A stretch of DNA of 64,000 bases, taken from assembly GCA_963648205.1 (NCBI GenBank), contig CAVJCT010000042.1, positions 1 through 64,000 on the forward strand. Reading direction: 5' to 3'. The DNA comes from UBA1181 sp963648205 (GTDB taxonomy: Bacteria > Bacteroidota > Bacteroidia > Bacteroidales > Paludibacteraceae). Under the pieces are notes generated by a model. That model was not told the origin of the DNA. It worked only from the letters and a program-made list of their open reading frames with translations, and did no database searches. Positions 8,471-16,817 of this stretch are shown here, piece after piece; the stretch's first letter is position 1, and each line of letters begins with the position of its first letter. Position numbers and translations under genes: made by a program.

Positions 8471-10459
8471 TCAATCTTTTAAATCATTGATGCGAAGAAG
8501 GAAATCAGAGACCTCTCGTTTAACATCCTCTGTGTGACGTTTCAAATCCTTCACAAACGAGGTTTGCGACATCTCGCCTCTCACAAGATTCAAATCCTCC
8601 ATTTGACGATTATCATCTCCCATTCCATACCCAATCCGCATTTTCTCTGCATAATCCTTCTGGGCATCCTCAAGGAGCATCTCGTCTATTTCAACCTCTA
8701 TTTGCCTGTATGAATCAAGCAACTGACAGAGTTCCGCCTTCGTCATCTCTGCAAAATTAATGCTAAAATCCTCTTTTGCGAAAGCATTTACCCACGACCA
8801 TTCGTTGATTTCATAATTTTTGTAAAATTCTGATAAAGAATTATTTACATTTTCAATATTATCATATTTGTGAACCTCTATACTCCTTAAAATCTGCTTG
8901 ACAGACGCTTTGCAAATTATCATTCCACCTAAGTCAATCCACTCTCCTCCCATCGACGGAACAGTATCTGACAAGATTTTCCGCACTTTTTCAATTGAGT
9001 CAAAATCCTGCGACTTTAACTTCTCAAAAATCGCCTCGACAACGTATTTGAATGCATATTTTTTATAAAGACTCAATCCTCGTTCCAACGCAGATTCTTT
9101 TATCTGCAATCCATCAAAAAGATAATTTCCATTTGACAATTTCTCCGTCTGCTGAATCTCCAACAATTTTCGGATTCCAGATTTAACTTTTCCAACGGTA
9201 TACGGATTCAGCAAACTAAAATTGATATAATCTAACAAAACGGGATCTTTACGATTATCTCTCTTCGGCCATTTCTGCACATCGCGGACAGTTCCCACAC
9301 TTCGAAGATTAACCGCAGGTGCAAGATACGAAACACCCTTATCCTCAATCAAATATGAAAACGGCAAATTCATCGTGTCGGGATGTGTAGTGTGTCGTCC
9401 CTTTATCAAAGTGAACGCTCCAATCCTTGCAGGCCAAAGAAGATACGAATCGCTCGTGGTCTTCGATCCTCGCTCCACTATTCCTTGATGAACAGGGCCA
9501 AATTTATATCCGTGGTTACTCTGATTGCTACCAGAACCGACATTCAAGAATGAGAACAATCCGGCAATCAACAAACTCGATTTATGGTGGGTTACCGTAT
9601 ATGGTCCAGCAAACAAAGAAGCCGCCTCCCCATGAAAGGCTTGACAATTCGCAAAGAATAAAACATCTGTTGCTGAAAATTGTTTTCCTACAGCACTTCC
9701 CTGCCCAACGAAACTTCGTTCAATCATTGCACCATCCGTGATTTCACTTCCCGAGCAAAAAATGAAATCCTTTGCATTGACACCAACACCCACTTTCACA
9801 GATGCCGAAGAATTGCTGTTTATGCTTCCATTCTCCAAAAAAGCACACCCTTCCAAGCACGCAGAATCGCCTATTTTTACGTTCTTTATTTCGCCACAAT
9901 TGACAATTCTCACCGACGTGCCTATCTCTCCCTTCCTTGACGAAACCGACTTTGCGTAGGCCTTTATCTGCTCGCATAACCATGCAACGACCTCTGTTCT
10001 ATATCTATACAAAGCAATGATATATGCCAACGAGGAGGTAAGGTGGTCATACATAGGCACTTCTCTTCCGCCTCCTTCATTTATCACTGCCACTTCAACG
10101 CCATTTCCGAACGAGGTTTCGTCATCTACTTCCAACAAATCAACATTTTCGATATACGAATTTTTGCCGATATTGTAGTTTGCTATATAATTCCCTATTT
10201 TATTAATATAGACATCATCTTCTACCTCACAATTATGCAAAACCGCATTGTAAACGCCTGAATGTCTGACGATTCCGCTTTTTTCAGAAAATGATGCTTT
10301 GAAACATCCCAATTTAATCTTTCCAGAAAACTCTACATTTTTGACATATCTCGCGTCAAAATTCTCTGCAACTTCCACATTAGACCAATCATCGCAACTA
10401 CATCCTTGTGATTGTAATTGCGACAATTCGTCAGTTCTTAAATTTCTATATTTATTCAA
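8471..10459 (-). CDS. DUF4954-family protein (left-handed beta-helix, acyl/nucleotidyltransferase-like)
   Basis: 662 residues. The N-terminus (YRNLRTDELSQLQSQGC, DDWSNVEV) matches DUF4954 as found in Bacteroidetes. Residues about 40-350 show hexapeptide-like turns (VKIGDSACLEGCAF, GAMIERSFVGQGS, VGVGVNAKDFIFCSG) expected for a left-handed beta-helix as in sugar-phosphate nucleotidyl- or acyltransferases. The rest is helical. The biochemical role is not established. The start is a TTG: an in-frame TGA lies two codons upstream and no ATG precedes the conserved N-terminus. It begins 26 nt after hflX ends. Confidence 0.82.
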   Translation of the reverse strand: MNKYRNLRTDELSQLQSQGCSCDDWSNVEVAENFDARYVKNVEFSGKIKLGCFKASFSEKSGIVRHSGVYNAVLHNCEVEDDVYINKIGNYIANYNIGKNSYIENVDLLEVDDETSFGNGVEVAVINEGGGREVPMYDHLTSSLAYIIALYRYRTEVVAWLCEQIKAYAKSVSSRKGEIGTSVRIVNCGEIKNVKIGDSACLEGCAFLENGSINSNSSASVKVGVGVNAKDFIFCSGSEITDGAMIERSFVGQGSAVGKQFSATDVLFFANCQAFHGEAASLFAGPYTVTHHKSSLLIAGLFSFLNVGSGSNQSNHGYKFGPVHQGIVERGSKTTSDSYLLWPARIGAFTLIKGRHTTHPDTMNLPFSYLIEDKGVSYLAPAVNLRSVGTVRDVQKWPKRDNRKDPVLLDYINFSLLNPYTVGKVKSGIRKLLEIQQTEKLSNGNYLFDGLQIKESALERGLSLYKKYAFKYVVEAIFEKLKSQDFDSIEKVRKILSDTVPSMGGEWIDLGGMIICKASVKQILRSIEVHKYDNIENVNNSLSEFYKNYEINEWSWVNAFAKEDFSINFAEMTKAELCQLLDSYRQIEVEIDEMLLEDAQKDYAEKMRIGYGMGDDNRQMEDLNLVRGEMSQTSFVKDLKRHTEDVKREVSDFLLRINDLKD

Positions 10460-10485
10460 AGTTCAATTCTTTATTAATCAAGCAG

Positions 10486-11727
10486 TTACTCAGTCACCTC
10501 CGCATTCTCATCATAATTCTGATACAAGAAATCATTGTATGGGAAACGAGTAACGTGAATCTCCTTAACCTTATTATAGAGCATTGTTTTGAACTCCTCT
10601 AAATTCGTCTTCTCTTTGGCAGAAACAAAAATGCAATTGTCTTGCAACTTCGCCATCCAAGTGTTCTTCAACTCCTCCAAACTGATATTTTCTCGAGTCT
10701 TCGGAGTCAAATCGTCCTCCTCTTTCGGTGTGTAAGTGAAGGCATCTATCTTATTGAAAACTATAATTGTAGGCTTCTGCTCCGTGTCAATCTCCTGCAA
10801 CGTCTTCTCGACCACCGCAATCTGATCTTCGAACGTAGGATTGGAAATGTCAACGATATGCACCAACAAATCTGCTTCTCTCACTTCATCCAAAGTCGAT
10901 TTGAAAGACTCTACAAGATAGGTAGGCAATTTTCTGATAAATCCTACCGTATCCGTCAGCAAGAATGGCAAATTGTCTATCGTCACCTTGCGTACTGTCG
11001 TGTCGAGTGTCGCAAATAACTTATTTTCCGCAAAAACGTCCGACTTACTGATAACATTCATCATAGTCGACTTGCCTGCATTGGTATATCCTACCAACGC
11101 CACACGAACCATCTTTCCTCTATTCTTCCTTTGGATAACTTTCTGACGATCAATCGATTTCAGTTCCTCTTTCAAAAGCGAAATTTTCGTCAAAATGATA
11201 CGACGGTCGGTCTCTATCTGCGTCTCTCCAGGTCCACGCATACCGATACCTCCTCGTTGACGTTCCAAGTGAGTCCACATACCAGTCAAACGAGGTAAAA
11301 GATACCTATATTGCGCTAATTCAACTTGCGTCTTCGCATGTGCCGTTTGCGCTCTTCTCGCGAAAATATCCAAAATCAAACTGGTACGATCCAAGATTTT
11401 AACCCCCAATTCTTTTTCGATATTTCGTATTTGTTTAGGTGAAAGTTCGTCATCGAAAAGAGCCAAACCGATTTCATTCTCCGTCTCTTCCTGCTCCTTG
11501 ATGTAGTCTCTGATTTCCTCCAATTTTCCAGGGCCCACAAAAGTGTTGGAGTTCGGTCCATCCAATTTCTGCAAAAAAATCTTCTGAGGATGCGCTCCGG
11601 CAGTCTCCGCCAAGAAAGCCAACTCATCGATGTACTCTCTCTCCTTTTGTTCAGATTGCTGTGGCGTAACGATACCCACCAATACAGCCCTCTCCTCGTA
11701 TATCTCTGTTTTTAAGTTCTGTGCCAT
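10486..11727 (-). CDS. hflX: GTPase HflX
   Basis: 413 residues from the chosen ATG. HflX is a ribosome-binding GTPase that splits stalled or stressed 70S ribosomes. It has the N-terminal HflX domain, the linker with GIGMRGPGETQIETDRR, then G1 GYTNAGKST, G3 DTVGF and G4 NKID. A TTG 33 nt upstream would add 11 residues (MSKIEEESEVD), but the ATG giving MAQNLKTEIYEERAVLVGI matches the family start better. It lies downstream of recA on the same strand, 101 nt away, with a hairpin between. Confidence 0.93.
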   Translation of the reverse strand: MAQNLKTEIYEERAVLVGIVTPQQSEQKEREYIDELAFLAETAGAHPQKIFLQKLDGPNSNTFVGPGKLEEIRDYIKEQEETENEIGLALFDDELSPKQIRNIEKELGVKILDRTSLILDIFARRAQTAHAKTQVELAQYRYLLPRLTGMWTHLERQRGGIGMRGPGETQIETDRRIILTKISLLKEELKSIDRQKVIQRKNRGKMVRVALVGYTNAGKSTMMNVISKSDVFAENKLFATLDTTVRKVTIDNLPFLLTDTVGFIRKLPTYLVESFKSTLDEVREADLLVHIVDISNPTFEDQIAVVEKTLQEIDTEQKPTIIVFNKIDAFTYTPKEEDDLTPKTRENISLEELKNTWMAKLQDNCIFVSAKEKTNLEEFKTMLYNKVKEIHVTRFPYNDFLYQNYDENAEVTE

Positions 11728-11773
11728 ATCAACCTCGCTTTCCTCTTCGATTTTGCTCAATTTTATTTAGAAA

Positions 11774-11810
11774 AGAGGTAAAAAGAGCCATTTTAACCCT
11801 TTTCACCTCT
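11774..11810 (-). terminator. Terminator after recA
   Basis: Stem AGAGGTgAAAAG / CTTTTtACCTCT with one internal mismatch, followed on the minus strand by a short T-rich run. It lies between the recA stop and the hflX start. Confidence 0.6.
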
Positions 11811-11828
11811 CTCATATTTTATCTGTTT

Positions 11829-12842
11829 TTACAAAGGCATGTTCTTAGCAGCCTCTCTAACTTTTGCTTCTATTTCATCTGCCAACTCTTGATTGTCTTT
11901 CAACAACACTTTCGTAGCATCTCGACCTTGTGCCAATTTCGTTTCTCCGTAGCTGTACCATGAGCCACTCTTCTTGATGATTCCTGTTTCAACACCCAAA
12001 TCGACGATTTCGCCAACGTGAGAAATTCCTTCTCCAAACATAATATCGAACTCAGCCTTGCGGAATGGAGGTGCCACTTTGTTCTTAACCACCTTCACAC
12101 GAGTTTGGTTTCCAATCACATTGTCACCCTCCTTCAACTGACCGATACGACGAATGTCCAAACGCACCGAAGCGTAGAATTTCAACGCATTACCACCCGT
12201 TGTTGTTTCGGGATTACCGAACATCACACCAATCTTATCACGCAACTGGTTAATGAAAATACAACATGTATTTGTCTTGTTGATGCTTCCGGTTAATTTA
12301 CGAAGTGCCTGAGACATCAATCGGGCTTGTAATCCCATCTTCGAATCTCCCATATCACCTTCAATCTCAGCCTTTGGTGTCAACGCAGCAACGGAGTCTA
12401 TCACAACAATATCAATCGCAGACGAACGAATCAACGAATCAGCGATTTCCAAAGCCTGCTCACCGTTATCTGGTTGAGAAATAAGGAGATTCTCTACGTC
12501 TACGCCTAATTTTTCAGCATAGAATCTATCAAAAGCATGCTCTGCATCGATGATTGCAGCGATACCACCTTGCTTTTGAGCCTCCGCAATCGCATGAATG
12601 GCTAAAGTCGTCTTTCCAGATGACTCTGGACCAAATATTTCAATGACCCTACCGCGTGGGAATCCCCCCACACCTAATGCAAGGTCTAAGCCTAAAGAAC
12701 CAGTTGAAATAACAGGTACTTCCTCGATCTTGTTGTCTCCCATCTTCATAATGGTACCCTTACCATGATCTTTTTCGATTTTTTCCATAGCAAGCTGAAG
12801 AGCCTTTAACTTCTCGCTTGATGGCTTTACTACTTCTTCCAT
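11829..12842 (-). CDS. recA: Recombinase RecA
   Basis: 337 residues, near the usual 340-350. RecA binds single-stranded DNA, pairs homologous strands and activates LexA-type autoproteolysis. Walker A GPESSGKTT is at residues 71-79, Walker B VIDSVAAL, the L1 loop MGLQARLMSQALRKLT, and L2 NQLRDKIGVMFGNPETTTGG. The short C-terminus (ending KNMPL) lacks the long acidic tail of the E. coli protein, as common in Bacteroidetes. It is transcribed from its own promoter at 12878-12909. I see no LexA-type box upstream. Confidence 0.98.
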   Translation of the reverse strand: MEEVVKPSSEKLKALQLAMEKIEKDHGKGTIMKMGDNKIEEVPVISTGSLGLDLALGVGGFPRGRVIEIFGPESSGKTTLAIHAIAEAQKQGGIAAIIDAEHAFDRFYAEKLGVDVENLLISQPDNGEQALEIADSLIRSSAIDIVVIDSVAALTPKAEIEGDMGDSKMGLQARLMSQALRKLTGSINKTNTCCIFINQLRDKIGVMFGNPETTTGGNALKFYASVRLDIRRIGQLKEGDNVIGNQTRVKVVKNKVAPPFRKAEFDIMFGEGISHVGEIVDLGVETGIIKKSGSWYSYGETKLAQGRDATKVLLKDNQELADEIEAKVREAAKNMPL

Positions 12843-12877
12843 TTATCTTTTTTGTTTTTAATGAACAGTTCTTTCCG

Positions 12878-12909
12878 CAAATATATCAATTATCTTAGAG
12901 GAAAACAAA
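12878..12909 (-). promoter_or_regulatory. recA promoter
   Basis: On the minus strand TTTG (12909-12906) and TATATTTG (12885-12878) are 20 nt apart, fitting the Bacteroidetes consensus. A leader of about 30 nt follows. Confidence 0.65.
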
Positions 12910-12952
12910 CCCAACGAAACCGCTTTTTCACGATTCCCGAATGTTTTCTTCT

Positions 12953-13879
12953 CTACAAACATTTCATCTCTTCATCCGTCAAACCTGTTACCCTCTGGAT
13001 GACCTCCACAGGCATATTCTCCTGCTTCATTTTTCTTGCCATCTCGAGTTTACCTTTCTCGAGTCCTTCCTCAACACCAAGTTTCTTTCCCTCTTCAACT
13101 CCAAGTCTCTTTCCTTCCTCAATGCCATCCTCTCTCGCTCCTCGCATCAACGTCCGTTGCCAACAGACAGCATCGACAAACTTGTCATAGCCGANNNNNN
13201 NNNNNNNNNNNNNNNNNNNNNNNNNNNNNNNNNNNNNNNNNNNNNNNNNNNNNNNNNNNNNNNNNNNNNNNNNNNNNNNNNNNNNNNNNNNNNNNNNNNN
13301 NNNNNNNNNNNNNNNNNNNNNNNNNNNNNNNNNNNNNNNNNNNNNNNNNNNNNNNNNNNNNNNNNNNNNNNNNNNNNNNNNNNNNNNNNNNNNNNNNNNN
13401 NNNNNNNNNNNNNNNNNNNNNNNNNNNNNNNNNNNNNNNNNNNNNNNNNNNNNNNNNNNNNNNNNNNNNNNNNNNNNNNNNNNNNNNNNNNNNNNNNNNN
13501 NNNNNNNNNNNNNNNNNNNNNNNNNNNNNNNNNNNNNNNNNNNNNNNNNNNNNNNNNNNNNNNNNNNNNNNNNNNNNNNNNNNNNNNNNNNNNNNNNNNN
13601 NNNNNNNNNNNNNNNNNNNNNNNNNNNNNNNNNNNNNNNNNNNNNNNNNNNNNNNNNNNNNNNNNNNNNNNNNNNNNNNNNNNNNNNNNNNNNNNNNNNN
13701 NNNNNNNNNNNNNNNNNNNNNNNNNNNNNNNNNNNNNNNNNNNNNNNNNNNNNNNNNNNNNNNNNNNNNNNNNNNNNNNNNNNNNNNNNNNTGAACGTTA
13801 TATCTGCCTTCGGACTTAGGAACATACTCTTACGAACTTTTTTCTCATCTCCAAAATTATGCAAACTATTTTTATCCAT
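12953..13879 (-). CDS. Rpn-family PD-(D/E)XK nuclease (putative transposase), interrupted by Ns
   Basis: Only 28 N-terminal and about 80 C-terminal residues can be read; the centre (199 codons) is N. The C-terminus has the hallmark of Rpn/YhgA-like nucleases: GYDKFVDAVCWQRTLMRGAREDG, then EEGKRLGVEEGKK-type charged repeats of the dozens of such proteins found in Bacteroidetes, and the final RVTGLTDEEM helix. The N-terminus FGDEKKVRKSMFLSPKADITF also fits (the family start is '...FLSPKTDFAFK'). These proteins are DNA endonucleases that promote RecA-independent recombination. Both ends are in the same frame, so the gene is probably intact behind the gap. Confidence 0.75.
   Translation of the reverse strand: MDKNSLHNFGDEKKVRKSMFLSPKADITFXXXXXXXXXXXXXXXXXXXXXXXXXXXXXXXXXXXXXXXXXXXXXXXXXXXXXXXXXXXXXXXXXXXXXXXXXXXXXXXXXXXXXXXXXXXXXXXXXXXXXXXXXXXXXXXXXXXXXXXXXXXXXXXXXXXXXXXXXXXXXXXXXXXXXXXXXXXXXXXXXXXXXXXXXXXXXXXXXXXXXXXXXXXXXXXXXXXXXXXXGYDKFVDAVCWQRTLMRGAREDGIEEGKRLGVEEGKKLGVEEGLEKGKLEMARKMKQENMPVEVIQRVTGLTDEEMKCL
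13195..13791. other. Assembly gap or masked stretch (597 Ns)
   Basis: An uninterrupted run of N inside the Rpn-family gene. The length is a multiple of three and the flanks stay in frame. Such nuclease genes are multicopy, so a collapsed or masked repeat is a likely cause. Confidence 0.95.
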
Positions 13880-13932
13880 GATAGATTATTTACTTTATTC
13901 CACACAAATCTTCAATTTATCTCAAACAAAAC

Positions 13933-13960
13933 AAAAAGGCGAGCACAATAGCACTCGCCC
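13933..13960 (-). terminator. Terminator after the acidic lipoprotein gene
   Basis: On the minus strand GGCGAGTGC-TATT-GTGCTCGCC forms a 9-bp stem (two G-U pairs) with a 4-nt loop, followed by TTTTTG. It lies 26 nt after the stop of the lipoprotein gene. Confidence 0.75.
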
Positions 13961-13985
13961 TTTATTCTACCAACTTGTCAGTCGA

Positions 13986-14477
13986 TTATTTCTTAGCGAA
14001 CTTAGTCTCAGTTGCACCCTTTGCGTTAACTTTTGAGTTAACAGTTGCAGAAGTGATGGTGTAAGTATCAACTGCAGAAGACAAAGCGAAAATAACTGCA
14101 GAAGCATTCTCCTCAGCTACAGCTTGCTTTACATTCTCGTAAGTTGTACCATTCCACATCAAGTAAGATGTGTGGTCAGTGTCATCACCCAAAGTAAATT
14201 CACCCTTAGTTTCCTTAGCGTCTTTACCCTTAGTGTTGATTTCAAGAACAACAACCTTAGAACCAGCCTTTCCAGAAACAGAAGTTACAGTGAACCATCC
14301 GCTTACTTCGTTAGAAGCGTTTGAGAAAGCATATTTCTCACCAGCCTCAACGTTGATTGAAGTAAGTTGTTGCTCCTCAACTTCCTCCTCTGCCTTGTCT
14401 GAATCATCACAAGAAGCGAAAGAAACTGCAGTCATCAAAGCTGCAAAAATCACTGCCAAATTGAAAATTTTCTTCAT
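13986..14477 (-). CDS. Lipoprotein with acidic surface-export-type N-terminus, unknown function
   Basis: 163 residues. A lipoprotein signal peptide ends in a lipobox (SFAS-C at about residue 23), followed at once by acidic DDSDKAEEEVEEQQ. Acid-rich stretches just after the Cys act as lipoprotein export signals for surface display in Bacteroidetes, so exposure on the cell surface is likely (inference). The remaining 120 residues are beta-rich with Ser/Thr/Val strands and no recognised domain. It is monocistronic, with its own promoter and terminator. Confidence 0.78.
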   Translation of the reverse strand: MKKIFNLAVIFAALMTAVSFASCDDSDKAEEEVEEQQLTSINVEAGEKYAFSNASNEVSGWFTVTSVSGKAGSKVVVLEINTKGKDAKETKGEFTLGDDTDHTSYLMWNGTTYENVKQAVAEENASAVIFALSSAVDTYTITSATVNSKVNAKGATETKFAKK

Positions 14478-14577
14478 CTTAAAAAAAATTTTATTAGTTA
14501 AACAAAAATTGATTCGAACTTAGAATTGCAATCTATTTTCAGTGTAAAATAGCCACTCTTGACTAACTCTACAAGTG

Positions 14578-14610
14578 CAAATATAGATTAAAATTTAGTA
14601 TATCAGCAAA
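14578..14610 (-). promoter_or_regulatory. Promoter of the acidic lipoprotein gene
   Basis: Minus-strand TTTG (14610-14607) and TATATTTG (14585-14578) with a 21-nt spacer; leader of about 95 nt. Confidence 0.6.
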
Positions 14611-14715
14611 ACATTTAATGTTTTTTAAGCAAAAAACTCTCAACCAATTTTTAGTTTCATCGGACGAGCGTCTACTCTTTATATACTAAATTACACTTCC
14701 GTTTTCACACTCTCT

Positions 14716-15438
14716 TTAGTCTTCCTTCATATTATGGTAAACATTCTGAACATCATCGTCGTCCTCCATCTTGTCGATGAGTTTGTAAACAGACTCTTTC
14801 TGCTCTTCAGTCACCTCTTTCAAGTCGTTTGGAACATACAAGAACTCAACATCCTTGATTTCAAAGTTGTTTGACTCTAAATATTCCTGAATCTTCGCAT
14901 TATTCTCGAATGCTCCGTAGATGATGATTTCATTGGTTTCCTCATCCAAGTAAACCTCATCAACACCGAAGTCAATCAACTCCAACTCCAACTCTTCCAA
15001 GTCCACACCTTCTTTGGCAACAACCTTGAACACGCATTTATGCTCGAACAAGAAAGAAAGACTTCCCTGTGTTCCGAGGCTTCCTCCGTGTTTATTGAAG
15101 TATGAACGCACATTAGATACCGTTCTGGTGTTGTTATCGGTAGAAGTTACCACGAAGATAGCGATACCTGCAGGGCCATATCCTTCATAGATAATCTCCT
15201 TGTAGTCTGCAGTGTCTTTATCCAACGCTTTCTTGATAGCACGGTCAACGCTGTCCTTAGGCATGTTTTCAGCCTTAGCCTTCAACATCAACATACGAAG
15301 ACGTGGATTCATCTGTGGGTCTGCTCCCGATGTTTTTACACAACTCGTGATTTCTCTCGAAATACGCGTAAATGCTTTTGACAATCTTGCATTACGCGCA
15401 AAAATTCTTGCTTTACGGTACTCAAATGCTCTTCCCAT
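14716..15438 (-). CDS. yebC: YebC/PmpR-family protein
   Basis: 240 residues, full length for the family. Known as a DNA-binding regulator, and more recently linked to ribosome function at difficult (for example proline-rich) stretches in some bacteria. It starts MGRAFEYRKARIFARNARLSKAFTRISREI (family: MGRxWxxxKxxxAxxDxxRxKxFxKxxREI) and contains IYEGYGPAGIAIFV and an acidic C-terminus (KMEDDDDVQNVYHNM). A -7 box TAATTTTG (15505-15498, minus strand) gives it its own promoter downstream of the PorP terminator. Confidence 0.93.
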   Translation of the reverse strand: MGRAFEYRKARIFARNARLSKAFTRISREITSCVKTSGADPQMNPRLRMLMLKAKAENMPKDSVDRAIKKALDKDTADYKEIIYEGYGPAGIAIFVVTSTDNNTRTVSNVRSYFNKHGGSLGTQGSLSFLFEHKCVFKVVAKEGVDLEELELELIDFGVDEVYLDEETNEIIIYGAFENNAKIQEYLESNNFEIKDVEFLYVPNDLKEVTEEQKESVYKLIDKMEDDDDVQNVYHNMKED

Positions 15439-15507
15439 ACTTTTTTATTCGTCTATTGTTTCTTTATTATCTTCTCAATCCGATTTTTACGGATGTGCAA
15501 AATTAAA

Positions 15508-15540
15508 AAATCCGCAGAAAAATTCCGCGGATTTCCTTTT
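15508..15540 (-). terminator. Terminator after the first PorP/SprF gene
   Basis: Stem AAATCCGC / GCGGATTT with an 11-nt loop and a T-run on the minus strand, 13 nt after the stop at 15553. Confidence 0.75.
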
Positions 15541-15552
15541 TGTTTCTTTATT

Positions 15553-16536
15553 CTATCTACAGAAATGTTTAGTTACGCACCAAGTGTATCCTAACATAAT
15601 CTCATGTGATCCGTAGTTCTGACGGTTCAACGCTGTCAAACCAACTTGGTATGAATAACCGATGTGGAATCCCTTGATTCTGATTCCTCCCATTGGATAG
15701 AGTGCCAATGGCTTAGCATTGTCTGAGTCTAACGTATGACGGTATGACAACTGCAACCAGTAAGAGAAATCTTGGTTGGATGGCAACGTCTGCATGAACT
15801 TCAAGTTGATATCCAACTGACGGCTACCATTTACATTAAACTTGAACATTGCAGCAGGCTCCAAAGTCATATTGTTTACAAAGTCAATGTCATAACCGAG
15901 GAAACCGTAACCTGTCAAAGGCCACTTAGGCTCGTCAACTCCAAGTTCGGTCATCTCCGTAGGAATCAAGTTGCTCATAGAGTAACCTGCGAAGAAGTTG
16001 TCCCACTTGAAGTATGCTCCGACATTGGCATTGAAATAGAATCCTTTATTGCTACCACCATTTCCTAAAACATTGTCGGACGCTGCATTCTCGTCACTGA
16101 ACAACTTATCAGAGAAATTCAAGTGGTTGACCATCAAGGAAATACCGAATGACAACTGGCGACTGATATCGCGACTCTTCATCATATAACGGTTATTCTC
16201 TGACAGAGGAATATGATAGGCAAATGTCACCTCACCACCTTGGCGGTATGAGTAACCATTCTTATCGTTGTAGAGATAAATACCGATACCGACATTATTC
16301 AAGATACGAGTACGCGCACTTAAAGTCTGCGTCATCGGTGCATCATCAATACCCAACCATTGAAACTTACCAGTAGCCATCAAGTGAGTGCATCGCTCCG
16401 CACCTGCAACAGCCGGGTTCACCAAATAGTAATTGAAATGATATTGGTCGCACACAATCTCGTCCTGAGCATGAAGCATACTCGACAATCCGAAAAGCGA
16501 TGCTGCCACCAATAGCAGTCTATAAATGACTCTCAT
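15553..16536 (-). CDS. PorP/SprF-family type IX secretion outer-membrane protein (copy 1)
   Basis: 327 residues. A signal peptide (FGLSSMLHAQ) is followed by the family start DQYHFNYYLVNPAVAGAERC, then repeated barrel strands (GIGIYLYNDKNGYSYRQGGEVTFAYHIPL, FNANVGAYFKWDNFFAGYSMSNL) and an end characteristic of the family (IRIKGFHIGYSYQVGLTAL, HEIMLGYTW). PorP/SprF proteins sit in the outer membrane, bind PorK/N rings or act as anchors for type-B-CTD substrates. It lies downstream of a second PorP gene but seems to have its own promoter (16719-16752) and terminator. Confidence 0.9.
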   Translation of the reverse strand: MRVIYRLLLVAASLFGLSSMLHAQDEIVCDQYHFNYYLVNPAVAGAERCTHLMATGKFQWLGIDDAPMTQTLSARTRILNNVGIGIYLYNDKNGYSYRQGGEVTFAYHIPLSENNRYMMKSRDISRQLSFGISLMVNHLNFSDKLFSDENAASDNVLGNGGSNKGFYFNANVGAYFKWDNFFAGYSMSNLIPTEMTELGVDEPKWPLTGYGFLGYDIDFVNNMTLEPAAMFKFNVNGSRQLDINLKFMQTLPSNQDFSYWLQLSYRHTLDSDNAKPLALYPMGGIRIKGFHIGYSYQVGLTALNRQNYGSHEIMLGYTWCVTKHFCR

Positions 16537-16718
16537 AACAGAATTATCTTTAGTTCAAAAAATACGTTTCTTCTCTTTGCCCTCAGGTGAGATTTCTTTC
16601 CAGACCAACAGATTCCTCTTCTTCGCCTCATCGTCTTCCTCTCTGCTTAGTCTTTCTATCGCCTCACAATAAATATACTATATTTTGTCTGTCCTCAAGA
16701 TTCCTTTTGAGTGGAGTC

Positions 16719-16752
16719 CAAAATTAAGAAAATTTAACCTAACATTTGCAAA
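16719..16752 (-). promoter_or_regulatory. Promoter of PorP copy 1
   Basis: Minus-strand TTTG (16752-16749) and TAATTTTG (16726-16719), spacer 22 nt, about 180 nt before the ATG. The remaining intergenic stretch (16537-16817) holds no gene I can see. Confidence 0.45.
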
Positions 16753-16817
16753 CGCCAGCACAATAATTTTCAACATTTTGAACAAACACGAGTTCTTTCC
16801 TTACAAGTTTTAATTGT

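Noticed and set aside
12843..12952. SOS (LexA) box before recA
   Set aside because: No dyad of the known LexA types is visible; only a housekeeping promoter fits.
13036..13180. Repeated CTTTCCCTCTTCAAC-like units near the N gap
   Set aside because: They encode the EEGKxLGVEEGK repeats of the Rpn-family protein on the minus strand and are not an independent DNA repeat.
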